From Treponema sp. (GTDB taxonomy: Bacteria > Spirochaetota > Spirochaetia > Treponematales > Breznakiellaceae): a stretch of DNA of 6,905 bases. Made by a program: the position numbers and the translations under genes. The stretch spans positions 1 to 6,905 of the forward strand of contig JAIRXT010000082.1 in assembly GCA_031268125.1 (NCBI GenBank), written 5' to 3'. The notes under the pieces are model-generated. The model had not been told where the DNA came from, did no database searches, and worked only from the letters and a program-made list of their open reading frames with translations. Position 1 is the stretch's first letter. Each line of letters opens with the position of its first letter. Below are positions 1 to 6,878 of the stretch, piece after piece.

Positions 1-722
1 TCGGTCTCGAACTGGGGGGCCGCCCGGAAAAGATCCCCCAATTTCCTAAAGCCGTAATTGCGGGGATCGAAGTCTGCGGAACGCAGGCTGATCTTCTGTC
101 CTACGCCGCCCAGATAAGCCCAGCCGGATTCGTCGGCCAGGTCGTCCACCACATCGTGCAGAAGTTTGAGCAGCCGCCGGTCGGGTTTGAATTCCTTCCG
201 CTGCCGGGCTGCGGGTTTACTGTCGTCTTCTTCCGGCTCATCCTGGTTGTTTCGCAGTATTTCCGTGTAAATAAATTTGTCGCAGACCGACACGAATGCC
301 CGCGGGGTCTTTTTTTCCCCAAAGCCGTAAACCGTGCGGCCGCTTTCCCGCAGCCGGGCCGCCAGCCGGGTAAAATCCGAATCGCTGGAAACAATGCAGA
401 ACCCGTCCAGCTTTTCGCTGTACAGCAGGTCCATAGCATCGATGATCATGGCGGAATCGGTGGCGTTTTTCCCGGTTGTGTAGGAAAACTGTTGTATCGG
501 CTGTATTGCGTATTCCAGCAGTTTGTCTTTCCAGGACCGCAGATGGGTGCTGGTCCAGTCGCCGTAGATCCGCTTGACGCTGGCTACCCCGTATTTGGCA
601 ACTTCGTCCAAAAGCCCTTCGATAATCGACGCCTGTGTATTGTCCGCATCGATCAAAACCGCCAGTTTCGCCTGGCTTAATTCCACTTGTTGATTACTAC
701 TTGAAAACGGTAACAATGGCAT
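1..722 (-). CDS. NYN (PIN-like) nuclease domain protein with C-terminal LOTUS/OST-HTH domain, partial at window edge
   Basis: Only the first 240 residues are in the window; the frame is still open at base 1. Residues about 19-155 form a NYN/LabA-like PIN-fold domain, a family of metal-dependent RNases. The expected acidic residues are present: D25 and D27 in LIDADN, D89 in NATDSAM, and D114 and D116 in SSDSDF, so the active site looks intact. An acidic, low-complexity linker (about 158-178, EPEEDD) leads to a LOTUS/OST-HTH domain from about 180, recognised by KLLHDVVDDL and FDPRNYGFRKLGDLF. In known families this domain binds RNA, including G-rich RNA. The ATG at 722 has AGGAGA 5 nt upstream. 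The other upstream ATG (727-725) is in another frame and abuts the same site. The gene starts 33 nt after the helicase-associated gene, so it is probably co-transcribed with it. There is no signal peptide or membrane segment, so it should be cytoplasmic. The domain calls are firm; the substrate and any role with XPB are unknown. Confidence 0.88.
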   Translation of the reverse strand, partial: MPLLPFSSSNQQVELSQAKLAVLIDADNTQASIIEGLLDEVAKYGVASVKRIYGDWTSTHLRSWKDKLLEYAIQPIQQFSYTTGKNATDSAMIIDAMDLLYSEKLDGFCIVSSDSDFTRLAARLRESGRTVYGFGEKKTPRAFVSVCDKFIYTEILRNNQDEPEEDDSKPAARQRKEFKPDRRLLKLLHDVVDDLADESGWAYLGGVGQKISLRSADFDPRNYGFRKLGDLFRAAPQFET

Positions 723-727
723 AACAT

Positions 728-733
728 TCTCCT
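728..733 (-). promoter_or_regulatory. Ribosome binding site of the NYN-LOTUS gene
   Basis: The minus strand reads AGGAGA, then 5 nt, then ATG at 722. It settles the start: the competing ATG at 727-725 begins immediately after the site and is out of frame. Confidence 0.7.
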
Positions 734-755
734 GGCTCCGGCGTGAGCAAAATTC

Positions 756-3062
756 TTAGATTTCAAACATCGATTTTTTTATCCGCCGCAAAAGGCTTAT
801 CTTCCCCAAGGGGATGCGTACCGTATCCCTGGAGGCGTCCCCGCCGCGGGAATCTCCCATCACCAGGATACTCTCCCCCCCGGATTTTTCCAGGGCCAGG
901 GGAATGCCCGTGATTCGCTGCTCGCCGTCCGCAGCGGGCCATAGTACTTCCACGGGGAAGCGGGAAGCCAGGGCCTGTTTTGCGATGGAAGCCTTGCCCA
1001 CGTAGTCCAGGTCCCGGGCTTCCAGCTTTTCGCCGCGGATAGAGGCGGAACTAAGCTGGGATTCGGTAAGCACCAGCCGCCGTTCGATACGGGAGGCCAG
1101 TTCATTCCGCTCGGCCGCGGCAAGGCGGCAGTTGGTCAGGGCCCGGCGGAAGCGTTCTTTTAGGGTTTCCGCCGCATCGCCGGGTTCCTTTGCGGAGGCC
1201 GCCGGAGCTTCGAAAAATTCCTGCGGATGGTCCTGTGCGGAAAGCCTGCTTACTGCCGGGTCCATGATGACCCCGGTCCGCCGGTACCCCAGCGGTATTT
1301 TTTCCGGGGAAGGGAAGGGGCCGCGGATTCCCCTGGTGAACGGACCCGGCGGGTCCTGCAGCGGAACCCCGGACCTGGCCTCCGCCTGCCCGGTATAGCG
1401 GGTAAAAATATCCACCCCGGCCTTGCGCAGGGCCTCCGCCGCCCGGTCCCCTGAATCGAGCAGGTACAGGCCCGGCGCCAGTTCCCGCCGGATCATGGTT
1501 CCCAGGGCTTCGGTTTCCGCCAGATAACGGCGTTCCGGGGACAGGGCAAGGACGGCCCCCTCAAACAGGGAAACTTCGGTAGAACGTTTTTCCCAATCCC
1601 GCAGTGTCCACAGGAGCGATGATTCCGGCGGCGCTCCTGAAAGCCGGGTCAACAGTTTTTCCATGTCCGCCGCATTCAGACCCTTCTCAAAACCCCGCAG
1701 GCAGGATTCCCGGGTTATCTCAAAGCGGAAAATCCGGCCGGTTTCCCGCACCGCCGTAAAGGAGGCCAGGGCCAGGACCCCGGTAAAATCAATGCCGGGG
1801 TACACCAGGCAAAAAAGAGGGGCGTCTATCACCAGAGCCGGCGATTCTCCGGCGGACTGCCCGTCCGGGGCTCCCGGCCCCACAGGAAGCGGGGCAAGAC
1901 GGTAGCCCTGGGGTACGGCGCACAGCAGCCCCGCCTGTACCATCGCCGTACAGAGATTTGCCGCATCGATGCCGGATGCGGCGTTTCCCGGCTGCCCTCC
2001 GGGGGCCGGCCCCTGTCCCAAACTTGAAAAACCGGTGGAGGAATCACCGGTTTCCCGTTCCAGTAAAAAAAGGATGCGGCGCAGGGTTTGCAGGGGATAG
2101 ACCTGGCTGGAGCTTAAAAGATCCGCCAAATTGCCGATAAGCCGGGCCAGACTGCGGATTTTGCCCCGGAGCAGTTGGGGCGCCGGTACAGGATCGGGCA
2201 GGATCATTCCCAGGCAGAGACCCGCCGCCCAGTAGATCAGCCGCTGGCGGGGTTCAAGGTCCCGAAAGGCCCCCAGAACGTAATCGTCCGGCCTAAGAGA
2301 CTCCCCTTCCGGCATCAAACCGCCAAGGGAAACCGTGTCGGCTGCGCCCGGCGGCTCGGCGCAATCCGGCAGAGATCCCCATGAAACGAAACGGCACAAG
2401 CCCAGGTAGAGGAGACAGCGGATCGCCGGTTCCGGATCGAGGCCGGGAAAGATACGTCCGGCGGAATCCAGTACCTTTTTACGCAGACGGCTTTCCGCCC
2501 GGCGGTTGTCCGCCCTGCGGCCCTCCTGCTTGAAAATGTTCCCCTCATCCAGAACAAAGGAGATTAGGGCCGCAAAAAACCGGTCGTCCGGGGGAATAGT
2601 TACCGGGGAGCTGCCGGAGCCGTCCTCCTTATCCGGCAGGGAAGGAAAGATTCCCGACATGTTTTCCGCGATATCTTTGAGCAGGGGTTCCAGGACCGGA
2701 TTCAAGCCCAAGCGGAACAGGGACCCTTCCCGGTACCGGTACAGGATGAACCGTTCTTCCAGATTGAGCAGCAGGGTAGTAACGTCTTCCCCGGCAAAAA
2801 ACTGTTCCAGTTCCGCCGCTCCCGGGTTCCCCAGCAGGGCCACCGCCGCGATAACCTGGGCGTCCGCCTGGTCGATATAGGAGGCAATGTTCCGGCGAAT
2901 GTCGTCCCGGGAAAGAAAGGCCGTCAGATCGGCAAGCAGGTTCTGTTTATTAAACGGAGTTTTTACATGACCAAAGACGCTCCGCAGCAGATCGAAAAAA
3001 ACGTCCTCCGGCAGGGTCATCATTGCGGACTTCCATTCGTCCAATCCGTGAAAAATTCCCAT
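756..3062 (-). CDS. XPB helicase-associated protein (XPB N-terminal-like/Helicase_C_3 domain, WYL-like C-terminus)
   Basis: The protein has 768 residues from the ATG at 3062, which overlaps the helicase stop by one base (TAATG). The frame is open for 38 more codons upstream, but those lie inside the helicase gene. Residues 1-300 look helical (DVFFDLLRSV, ITLLLNLEER-like stretches). Proline- and glycine-rich linkers lie near 334-364 and 390-408. Residues about 409-553 resemble the XPB/Ssl2 N-terminal domain (Helicase_C_3): a beta strand, then FRFEITRESCLRGFEKGL, then a helix and LLWTLRDWEKR. Residues about 626-672 are a charged helical, possibly coiled-coil stretch. Residues 690-765 form a beta-rich WYL-like end (FPVEVLWPAADGEQR ... 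RIPLGKISLLRRI). No Walker motifs or nuclease residues are seen, so it is likely a non-catalytic adaptor. From memory, M. tuberculosis Rv0862c beside the XPB gene Rv0861c is of this type. A substitute start is M14 or M15 (ATGATG, with GGAAG 6 nt before M14). The family call is fairly sure; the role is inferred. Confidence 0.78.
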   Translation of the reverse strand: MGIFHGLDEWKSAMMTLPEDVFFDLLRSVFGHVKTPFNKQNLLADLTAFLSRDDIRRNIASYIDQADAQVIAAVALLGNPGAAELEQFFAGEDVTTLLLNLEERFILYRYREGSLFRLGLNPVLEPLLKDIAENMSGIFPSLPDKEDGSGSSPVTIPPDDRFFAALISFVLDEGNIFKQEGRRADNRRAESRLRKKVLDSAGRIFPGLDPEPAIRCLLYLGLCRFVSWGSLPDCAEPPGAADTVSLGGLMPEGESLRPDDYVLGAFRDLEPRQRLIYWAAGLCLGMILPDPVPAPQLLRGKIRSLARLIGNLADLLSSSQVYPLQTLRRILFLLERETGDSSTGFSSLGQGPAPGGQPGNAASGIDAANLCTAMVQAGLLCAVPQGYRLAPLPVGPGAPDGQSAGESPALVIDAPLFCLVYPGIDFTGVLALASFTAVRETGRIFRFEITRESCLRGFEKGLNAADMEKLLTRLSGAPPESSLLWTLRDWEKRSTEVSLFEGAVLALSPERRYLAETEALGTMIRRELAPGLYLLDSGDRAAEALRKAGVDIFTRYTGQAEARSGVPLQDPPGPFTRGIRGPFPSPEKIPLGYRRTGVIMDPAVSRLSAQDHPQEFFEAPAASAKEPGDAAETLKERFRRALTNCRLAAAERNELASRIERRLVLTESQLSSASIRGEKLEARDLDYVGKASIAKQALASRFPVEVLWPAADGEQRITGIPLALEKSGGESILVMGDSRGGDASRDTVRIPLGKISLLRRIKKSMFEI

Positions 3063-4765
3063 TAGACAGCCCAGTGTTGGATGGAGTATTTGTAGCCCTG
3101 CTCGGCAAGGAACTTTTGCCGGTTGGCGGCGAAGTCTTCTTCTACGGTATAGCGGGACACCAGCGTATAGAACCACGCATTTTTGCCCCCCTTGGGCCGC
3201 AGGATGCGCCCCAGCCGCTGGGCCTCCTCCTGCCGGGAGCCGAAGGACCCGGAGACCTGTACGGCGCAGGATGCGTCGGGAAGATCGATGGCAAAATTGG
3301 CTACCCTGGATACCACGATCACCCGGACCTCCCCTTTTTTGAATGCGGCGTAAATCCGCTCCCGCTCGGGATTTGCCGTTTTTCCGGTAATCAGGGGGGC
3401 CTTGAGAATCCGGGCCAGAGATTCCAGTTGGGTAATGTACTGGCCAATCACCAGGATCTGATCTTCCCGGTGGTTTTCTACCAACTGCCGGGCGGCCTCC
3501 TCCTTGCGGGGGTTTTCGCTGGCGATACGATACTTTTCCCGGGGGGCGGCCACGGCATAGGGTATTTTGAGTTCCTCCGGCAGGTCCAGGCGGATCTCCG
3601 TGCAGACGGCTTCCGCAATCCAGCCCTTGTCTTCCAGGTCCTTCCAGGGCACGTCGCAGCGTTTGGGCCCTACCAGGCTAAAGACCGCGTCTTCTGCGCC
3701 GTCCTCCCGAATCAATGTAGCCGTAAGGCCCAGCCGCCGCACCGCCTGCAGTTCTGCGGTTACCCGGAATACCGGCGCGGGCAGCAAATGTACTTCATCG
3801 TAAATAATAAGTCCCCAGGACCGTTCCCGGAACAGGTGGAAATGGGGGAATTCGGCGCCCTTGTCGGGCCGCCAGGTGATAATCTGGTAGGTAGCAATGG
3901 TAACGGGGGCTACCGATTTGGAATCCCCCGTGTACTCCGCAATGTCATCCGGTTCCAGGTCCGTTTTATCAAGCAGTTCGTCGATCCACTGATGCACCGC
4001 CGCCACATTGGTAGTAAGAACCAGGGTGTTGGTTTTCAACAGGGACATAACGATCATGCCCACCACCGTTTTGCCGGAGCCGCAGGGCAGCACGATGACC
4101 CCATAACCCGTGCCGGGGCCCCCGTCCCCATAAACCGAGGCCGCCGCGTCCAACTGGTAATCCCGGGGGGCGAAAGGCCGGCCGGCCCGGCTCGTCTGCC
4201 GAAGCTCCACCTGGAGGCTTTCTCCGGTTACAAAGGGGGCCTCATCCCGGACCGGCCAGCCCAGGCGGATAAGTTCCTGCTTCACCGTGCCCCGGTCGAT
4301 CAGCCGCAGGGAGAATCCGCCCTTCACCGGCAGCAGGTAATTCCCCAGAGCCCTGGCCGCCGCAATTTCCCTGACAATAGCCTCGTCCCCGCAGAGCAGG
4401 AACAGAGTTTCCGCATCACCGGAGGCTACCATGCGTATTTTCCCGTAACGGGACATCGTATCGGAAAAACCTTCCAAAATTCCGGAAGGTATGTCGTAGC
4501 GGCTGTACGTGTTAATGGTGTTAACTATATCCCCCGGTGAAAGCCCCGCGCTGGCGGCATTCCACAGGGAAAGGGGAGTAATACGGTAGGTATGGATATG
4601 CTCCGGGGATTTTTCCAGTTCCGCAAAGGGCATAATCGCCGCCCGTGCCTCTCCCGCTCCGGGGGCATGTACATCAAGAAGCAGGGTACGGTCACTCTGC
4701 ACAATCAGGGGCTTAAACAAACCGGCCTTTTGACCGGTCCCATTAGGGGGTTCATCCGTAACCAT
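3062..4765 (-). CDS. xpb: XPB/ERCC3-family superfamily 2 DNA helicase
   Basis: The protein has 567 residues from the ATG at 4765. XPB is an ATP-driven 3'-5' helicase and duplex DNA translocase; in eukaryotes and archaea it opens DNA in repair or transcription. The N-terminal domain (about 19-172) starts with PLIVQSDRTLLLDV and contains PFAELEKSPEHIHTYRITPLSLWNA. Helicase motifs follow in order: RDYQLDAA (201-208), Walker A PCGSGKT (227-233), DEVH (323-326), LTAT (347-350), the XPB-specific RED motif in LIREDGAED (353-355), and motif VI QRLGRILRPK (516-525). It ends with the family-like GYKYSIQHW. Length and motifs are complete, so it should be active. A GTG at 4819 would add 18 residues (MEQGSRIV...); I prefer 4765 because the conserved part begins soon after it and a TATAAT lies just upstream. 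The next gene overlaps it by one base. The family is certain; its exact repair or other role in this bacterium is not shown by the sequence. Confidence 0.95.
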   Translation of the reverse strand: MVTDEPPNGTGQKAGLFKPLIVQSDRTLLLDVHAPGAGEARAAIMPFAELEKSPEHIHTYRITPLSLWNAASAGLSPGDIVNTINTYSRYDIPSGILEGFSDTMSRYGKIRMVASGDAETLFLLCGDEAIVREIAAARALGNYLLPVKGGFSLRLIDRGTVKQELIRLGWPVRDEAPFVTGESLQVELRQTSRAGRPFAPRDYQLDAAASVYGDGGPGTGYGVIVLPCGSGKTVVGMIVMSLLKTNTLVLTTNVAAVHQWIDELLDKTDLEPDDIAEYTGDSKSVAPVTIATYQIITWRPDKGAEFPHFHLFRERSWGLIIYDEVHLLPAPVFRVTAELQAVRRLGLTATLIREDGAEDAVFSLVGPKRCDVPWKDLEDKGWIAEAVCTEIRLDLPEELKIPYAVAAPREKYRIASENPRKEEAARQLVENHREDQILVIGQYITQLESLARILKAPLITGKTANPERERIYAAFKKGEVRVIVVSRVANFAIDLPDASCAVQVSGSFGSRQEEAQRLGRILRPKGGKNAWFYTLVSRYTVEEDFAANRQKFLAEQGYKYSIQHWAV

Positions 4766-4970
4766 CCCTATAATTATAGCTGAAATGCGGGAAATTACTA
4801 TACGGCTCCCTTGTTCCACCAGGGCAGGGGTAAGGCTCCGGGGAAACGCATGTAGAATCCGCCTTCGCTATTTTCAATACGCTCCGGCGGGGAATTCCAT
4901 ATGTTTTCCCGGATCCTTACTCCTGCCCTGCGGTACACCAATACGATTATTCTGTAGGCCGGGGACCGGG
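4766..4970. other. Intergenic gap between dctM and xpb
   Basis: This 205-bp gap separates the transporter unit from the helicase unit. I see no intrinsic terminator (no stable stem followed by a T run on the minus strand) and no RNA gene. A minus-strand frame stays open from inside dctM to a stop at 4798-4800. It encodes a tail with sequence such as RIRENIWNSPPERIENS, but it has no ribosome site and no recognised family. The xpb end of the gap is AT-rich and holds the TATAAT palindrome. Confidence 0.6.
4768..4779 (-). promoter_or_regulatory. Possible -10 element / palindrome before xpb
   Basis: CTATAATTATAG is a perfect 12-bp palindrome containing TATAAT on both strands. On the minus strand TATAAT ends 7 nt before the ATG at 4765, so transcription would begin at or next to the start codon (leaderless or nearly so). 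No good -35 is seen at 16-18 bp (best TAGTAA, 3 of 6 matches), and there is no extended -10. This is an inference from a short motif. Confidence 0.3.
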
Positions 4971-6260
4971 CTATGCGCCAAAAATCATATTGGGTATCCA
5001 GAGTACCAGATCGGGCAGGAATACCAGTATTGCCAGTTCCAGCAGAACCGCTGCCAGGAAAGGCAGACTCGCCTTGGTATATTCCTCCACCGGACAGTCG
5101 ATAATCCCGCATACCGTATACAAGGCCGATCCAACAGGCGGGGTCATTACCCCCAGGGTAACTACCGTGGCCATGAGTACGCCGAAGTGGACCGGGTCAA
5201 TGCCGACACTTTTTACCATAGGCAAGAAAATCGGCGTTAAAAGCAGGAAATTTACGTTACTATCCACAAACATACCGGTGATAAAAAGGAAACCAATCAT
5301 GATGAGTACCAGGGCCTGGGGATTTTCGGTGATGCCGAAGATCAGGCTGCTCAGGACTACCGGCACTTTTTCCCAGGTAATGGCGTAACTGAAAGGCCCG
5401 GACATGGCGATAATCAGCATGATGGCGCCGTTGTCTTTCAGCGTAGTGATAAGGGCTTCTTTGAAATTCTGCCAGGTTAATTCTTTGTAGACGAATTTAC
5501 CGATAACGAGGGCATAGACCACGGCGAAGGCGCCGGATTCCGAGGGTGTAAATACCCCAAAACGGATCCCTACAATGAGGAGTACCGGAAAAAGCAGAGC
5601 CCATATAGATTCCCTAAGATTTGCCAGGATTTCCATTAGGGTGAGTTTCGGCGCTTCGGGCCTGGGCGGATCGTAGCGCTTGATTCGGGAAGTAATCGTG
5701 GTGGTGGCCATCAAAAAAGCCATCATCAGGACGCCGGGGATAAGCCCCGCCGCAAAAAGCCGTCCGATGGAAACTTCCCCCACAAAACCAAAAATGATAA
5801 GCCCCAGGCTGGGGGGAATGGTTGCGGTAATAAGGGCGGTAATACAGTTTACCGCGCAGATATACCCCTTGCCATACCCGATCCGCATCATCTCCGGGGC
5901 CAGTATCCGGGTTTCCATTGCAGCATCGGCAGTGGCCGATCCCGACACGCCCCCCATGAGGGTACTCAACACCACGCTGATTTGGGCCGTGCCCCCGTAC
6001 ATACGCCGGGTCAAGAGGCGGGCCAGGCTTAAAAGCCTGCTGGTGATCCCCGACACGTTCATTAAATTCCCCGCGAAAATAAAAAACGGCACGGCGAGGA
6101 ACGCAAAGGACTGGCTCTGGGAAATGATCATCTGGGTGGCCGTCTCAAAATTGAGATACCCCACAGAAGAAAAATATGCAAACCCCGCGATACCAATCAC
6201 AAAGGCAATGGGCATGCCCATTATCAAAAAAAGGACAAAACAGATAATCAATAAGGTCAT
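4971..6260 (-). CDS. dctM: TRAP transporter large membrane subunit (DctM family)
   Basis: The protein has 429 residues, the usual DctM length. It is the transmembrane channel subunit of a tripartite ATP-independent periplasmic importer, which uses an ion gradient to take up organic acids or similar solutes delivered by a periplasmic binding protein. About a dozen hydrophobic segments run through the whole protein, starting with MTLLIICFVLFLIMGMPIAF. Family landmarks are AVPFFIFAGNLM (56-67), GSATADAA (107-114), TIPPS (147-151), FTPSESGA (237-244), LLLTPIFLP (339-347) and GVMTPPVG (370-377). The stretch before the second helical repeat reads GMFVDSNVN (329-337), where many relatives have a D-x-x-A type sequence, so the substrate may differ from C4-dicarboxylates. 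The start ATG at 6260 has GGGAGGAG close upstream and overlaps the dctQ stop (ATGA). The family is secure; the substrate cannot be read from the sequence. Confidence 0.95.
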   Translation of the reverse strand: MTLLIICFVLFLIMGMPIAFVIGIAGFAYFSSVGYLNFETATQMIISQSQSFAFLAVPFFIFAGNLMNVSGITSRLLSLARLLTRRMYGGTAQISVVLSTLMGGVSGSATADAAMETRILAPEMMRIGYGKGYICAVNCITALITATIPPSLGLIIFGFVGEVSIGRLFAAGLIPGVLMMAFLMATTTITSRIKRYDPPRPEAPKLTLMEILANLRESIWALLFPVLLIVGIRFGVFTPSESGAFAVVYALVIGKFVYKELTWQNFKEALITTLKDNGAIMLIIAMSGPFSYAITWEKVPVVLSSLIFGITENPQALVLIMIGFLFITGMFVDSNVNFLLLTPIFLPMVKSVGIDPVHFGVLMATVVTLGVMTPPVGSALYTVCGIIDCPVEEYTKASLPFLAAVLLELAILVFLPDLVLWIPNMIFGA

Positions 6261-6754
6261 GCCGCTCCTCCCGCTGTTTTATTTTCATTTGCGTTAAAGC
6301 TCAAAAAAGAACGCCGTATTTTTAATATAGTGGACAGGGCCATGGACAAGGCGGCAGTTACCAGACTCATGGTAACCAGGGAAAAGGGAATTGGTATGGA
6401 CTGGTATGTCCGCAAACGCTCAATTATCGCCAGGCGGCTGCCGAAAACGATAATAAGCACCAGGGCACAGAGCGTAACCAGATACAGCGCTATTTCTATA
6501 ATTTTCTGAATTTTGCGGGGTAACCGGCGGGTTATAAGGTCAACCCCCACAAGTTTACCTTCCCGCCAGGCAATATCGGCCCCCAGGAAAGCGGTCCACG
6601 CGAGGAGAAACAGGGCAAGGTCAATATTCCAGGACATGGAGATCCGGAAAAATCGCAGAATGGCGGACAAAAACACAAAAGCTACCAAAAACATAAAACC
6701 AACGCTGCAGATGGCTACTTCGGCCTTGCAAAGGGCGTGATATATTTTCCGCAT
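6257..6754 (-). CDS. dctQ: TRAP transporter small membrane subunit (DctQ family)
   Basis: The protein has 165 residues, a normal DctQ length. It is the four-helix membrane partner of DctM in a TRAP importer. Hydrophobic segments lie at about 14-34, 44-62, 86-106 and 124-146. Between the second and third is the family-like stretch AWTAFLGADIAWREGKLVGVD (52-72), the counterpart of the conserved G...R.G.H..VD pattern. The C-terminus is short, polar and probably cytoplasmic (SFNANENKTAGGAA). The ATG at 6754 has AGGTGG 4 nt upstream. The stop overlaps the dctM start by four bases, so the two are translationally coupled. The periplasmic binding subunit DctP is not in the window and would be expected upstream, beyond 6905. 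Sequence conservation in this family is low, but hydropathy, length and context agree. Confidence 0.92.
   Translation of the reverse strand: MRKIYHALCKAEVAICSVGFMFLVAFVFLSAILRFFRISMSWNIDLALFLLAWTAFLGADIAWREGKLVGVDLITRRLPRKIQKIIEIALYLVTLCALVLIIVFGSRLAIIERLRTYQSIPIPFSLVTMSLVTAALSMALSTILKIRRSFLSFNANENKTAGGAA
6265..6272 (-). promoter_or_regulatory. Ribosome binding site of dctM
   Basis: The minus strand reads GGGAGGAG, ending 4 nt before the ATG at 6260, inside the last codons of dctQ. It is a near-consensus site that allows dctM to be initiated independently as well as by the ATGA overlap. Confidence 0.75.
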
Positions 6755-6758
6755 AAAA

Positions 6759-6764
6759 CCACCT
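6759..6764 (-). promoter_or_regulatory. Ribosome binding site of dctQ
   Basis: AGGTGG on the minus strand, followed by TTTT and then ATG at 6754. The spacing is slightly short but normal, and the site supports this start. Confidence 0.6.
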
Positions 6765-6791
6765 ATAGAAATGAATATTCAGGTAAGAATT

Positions 6792-6828
6792 GAGCCGGTT
6801 CCAAAATTGGTTATTTTGTAACCGGCTC
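6792..6828. repeat. Long stem-loop in the dctQM leader (palindrome copy 1)
   Basis: GAGCCGGTT (6792-6800) pairs with AACCGGCTC (6820-6828). After one mismatch (C6801/T6819), CAAAAT (6802-6807) pairs with ATTTTG (6813-6818) around the 5-nt loop TGGTT. This gives 15 of 16 pairs. The inner part (6798-6822) matches the palindrome at 6880-6904. On the minus strand no T run follows the stem, so it does not look like a classic terminator for a transcript heading to dctQ. Confidence 0.75.
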
Positions 6829-6830
6829 TT

Positions 6831-6862
6831 GCAGTTTTTCGCCCTATGGGCTGCAAAACTGC
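6831..6862. repeat. Nested stem-loop in the dctQM leader
   Basis: GCAGTTTT (6831-6838) pairs with AAAACTGC (6855-6862). Inside, GCCC (6841-6844) pairs with GGGC (6848-6851) around TAT, with a small internal loop (TC opposite TGC). It lies just 2 nt from the neighbouring 6792-6828 stem. Alternative pairing is possible: AAAAC (6855-6859) with GTTTT (6864-6868). Confidence 0.6.
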
Positions 6863-6878
6863 GGTTTTCATAGGTTGC

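Noticed and set aside
101..439. Minus-strand open frame of 112 codons
   Set aside because: It is out of frame within the NYN-LOTUS gene, rich in W, C and R with no family resemblance.
156..680. Plus-strand open frame of 174 codons
   Set aside because: It is antisense to the NYN-LOTUS gene, whose catalytic motifs and ribosome site are clear.
3023..4540. Plus-strand open frame of 505 codons
   Set aside because: It lies entirely antisense to xpb and the start of its partner, which have clear family motifs. Its protein is repetitive in G/P/Q and has no recognisable domain; it is explained by GC-rich codon bias.
4766..4819. GTG start at 4819 for xpb
   Set aside because: The extra 18 residues precede the conserved start of XPB, have no good ribosome site, and would span the likely -10 element. 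It is not excluded.
4820..4843. G-rich run on the plus strand, possible G-quadruplex
   Set aside because: Only three tracts of three or more G are present; the fourth is GG. A weak two-layer structure at best, and no link to a function.
4892..4916. EcoRI, NdeI and BamHI sites close together, like a cloning linker
   Set aside because: The flanking sequence is not vector-like, the sites are not contiguous with other linker sites, and chance is enough to explain them.
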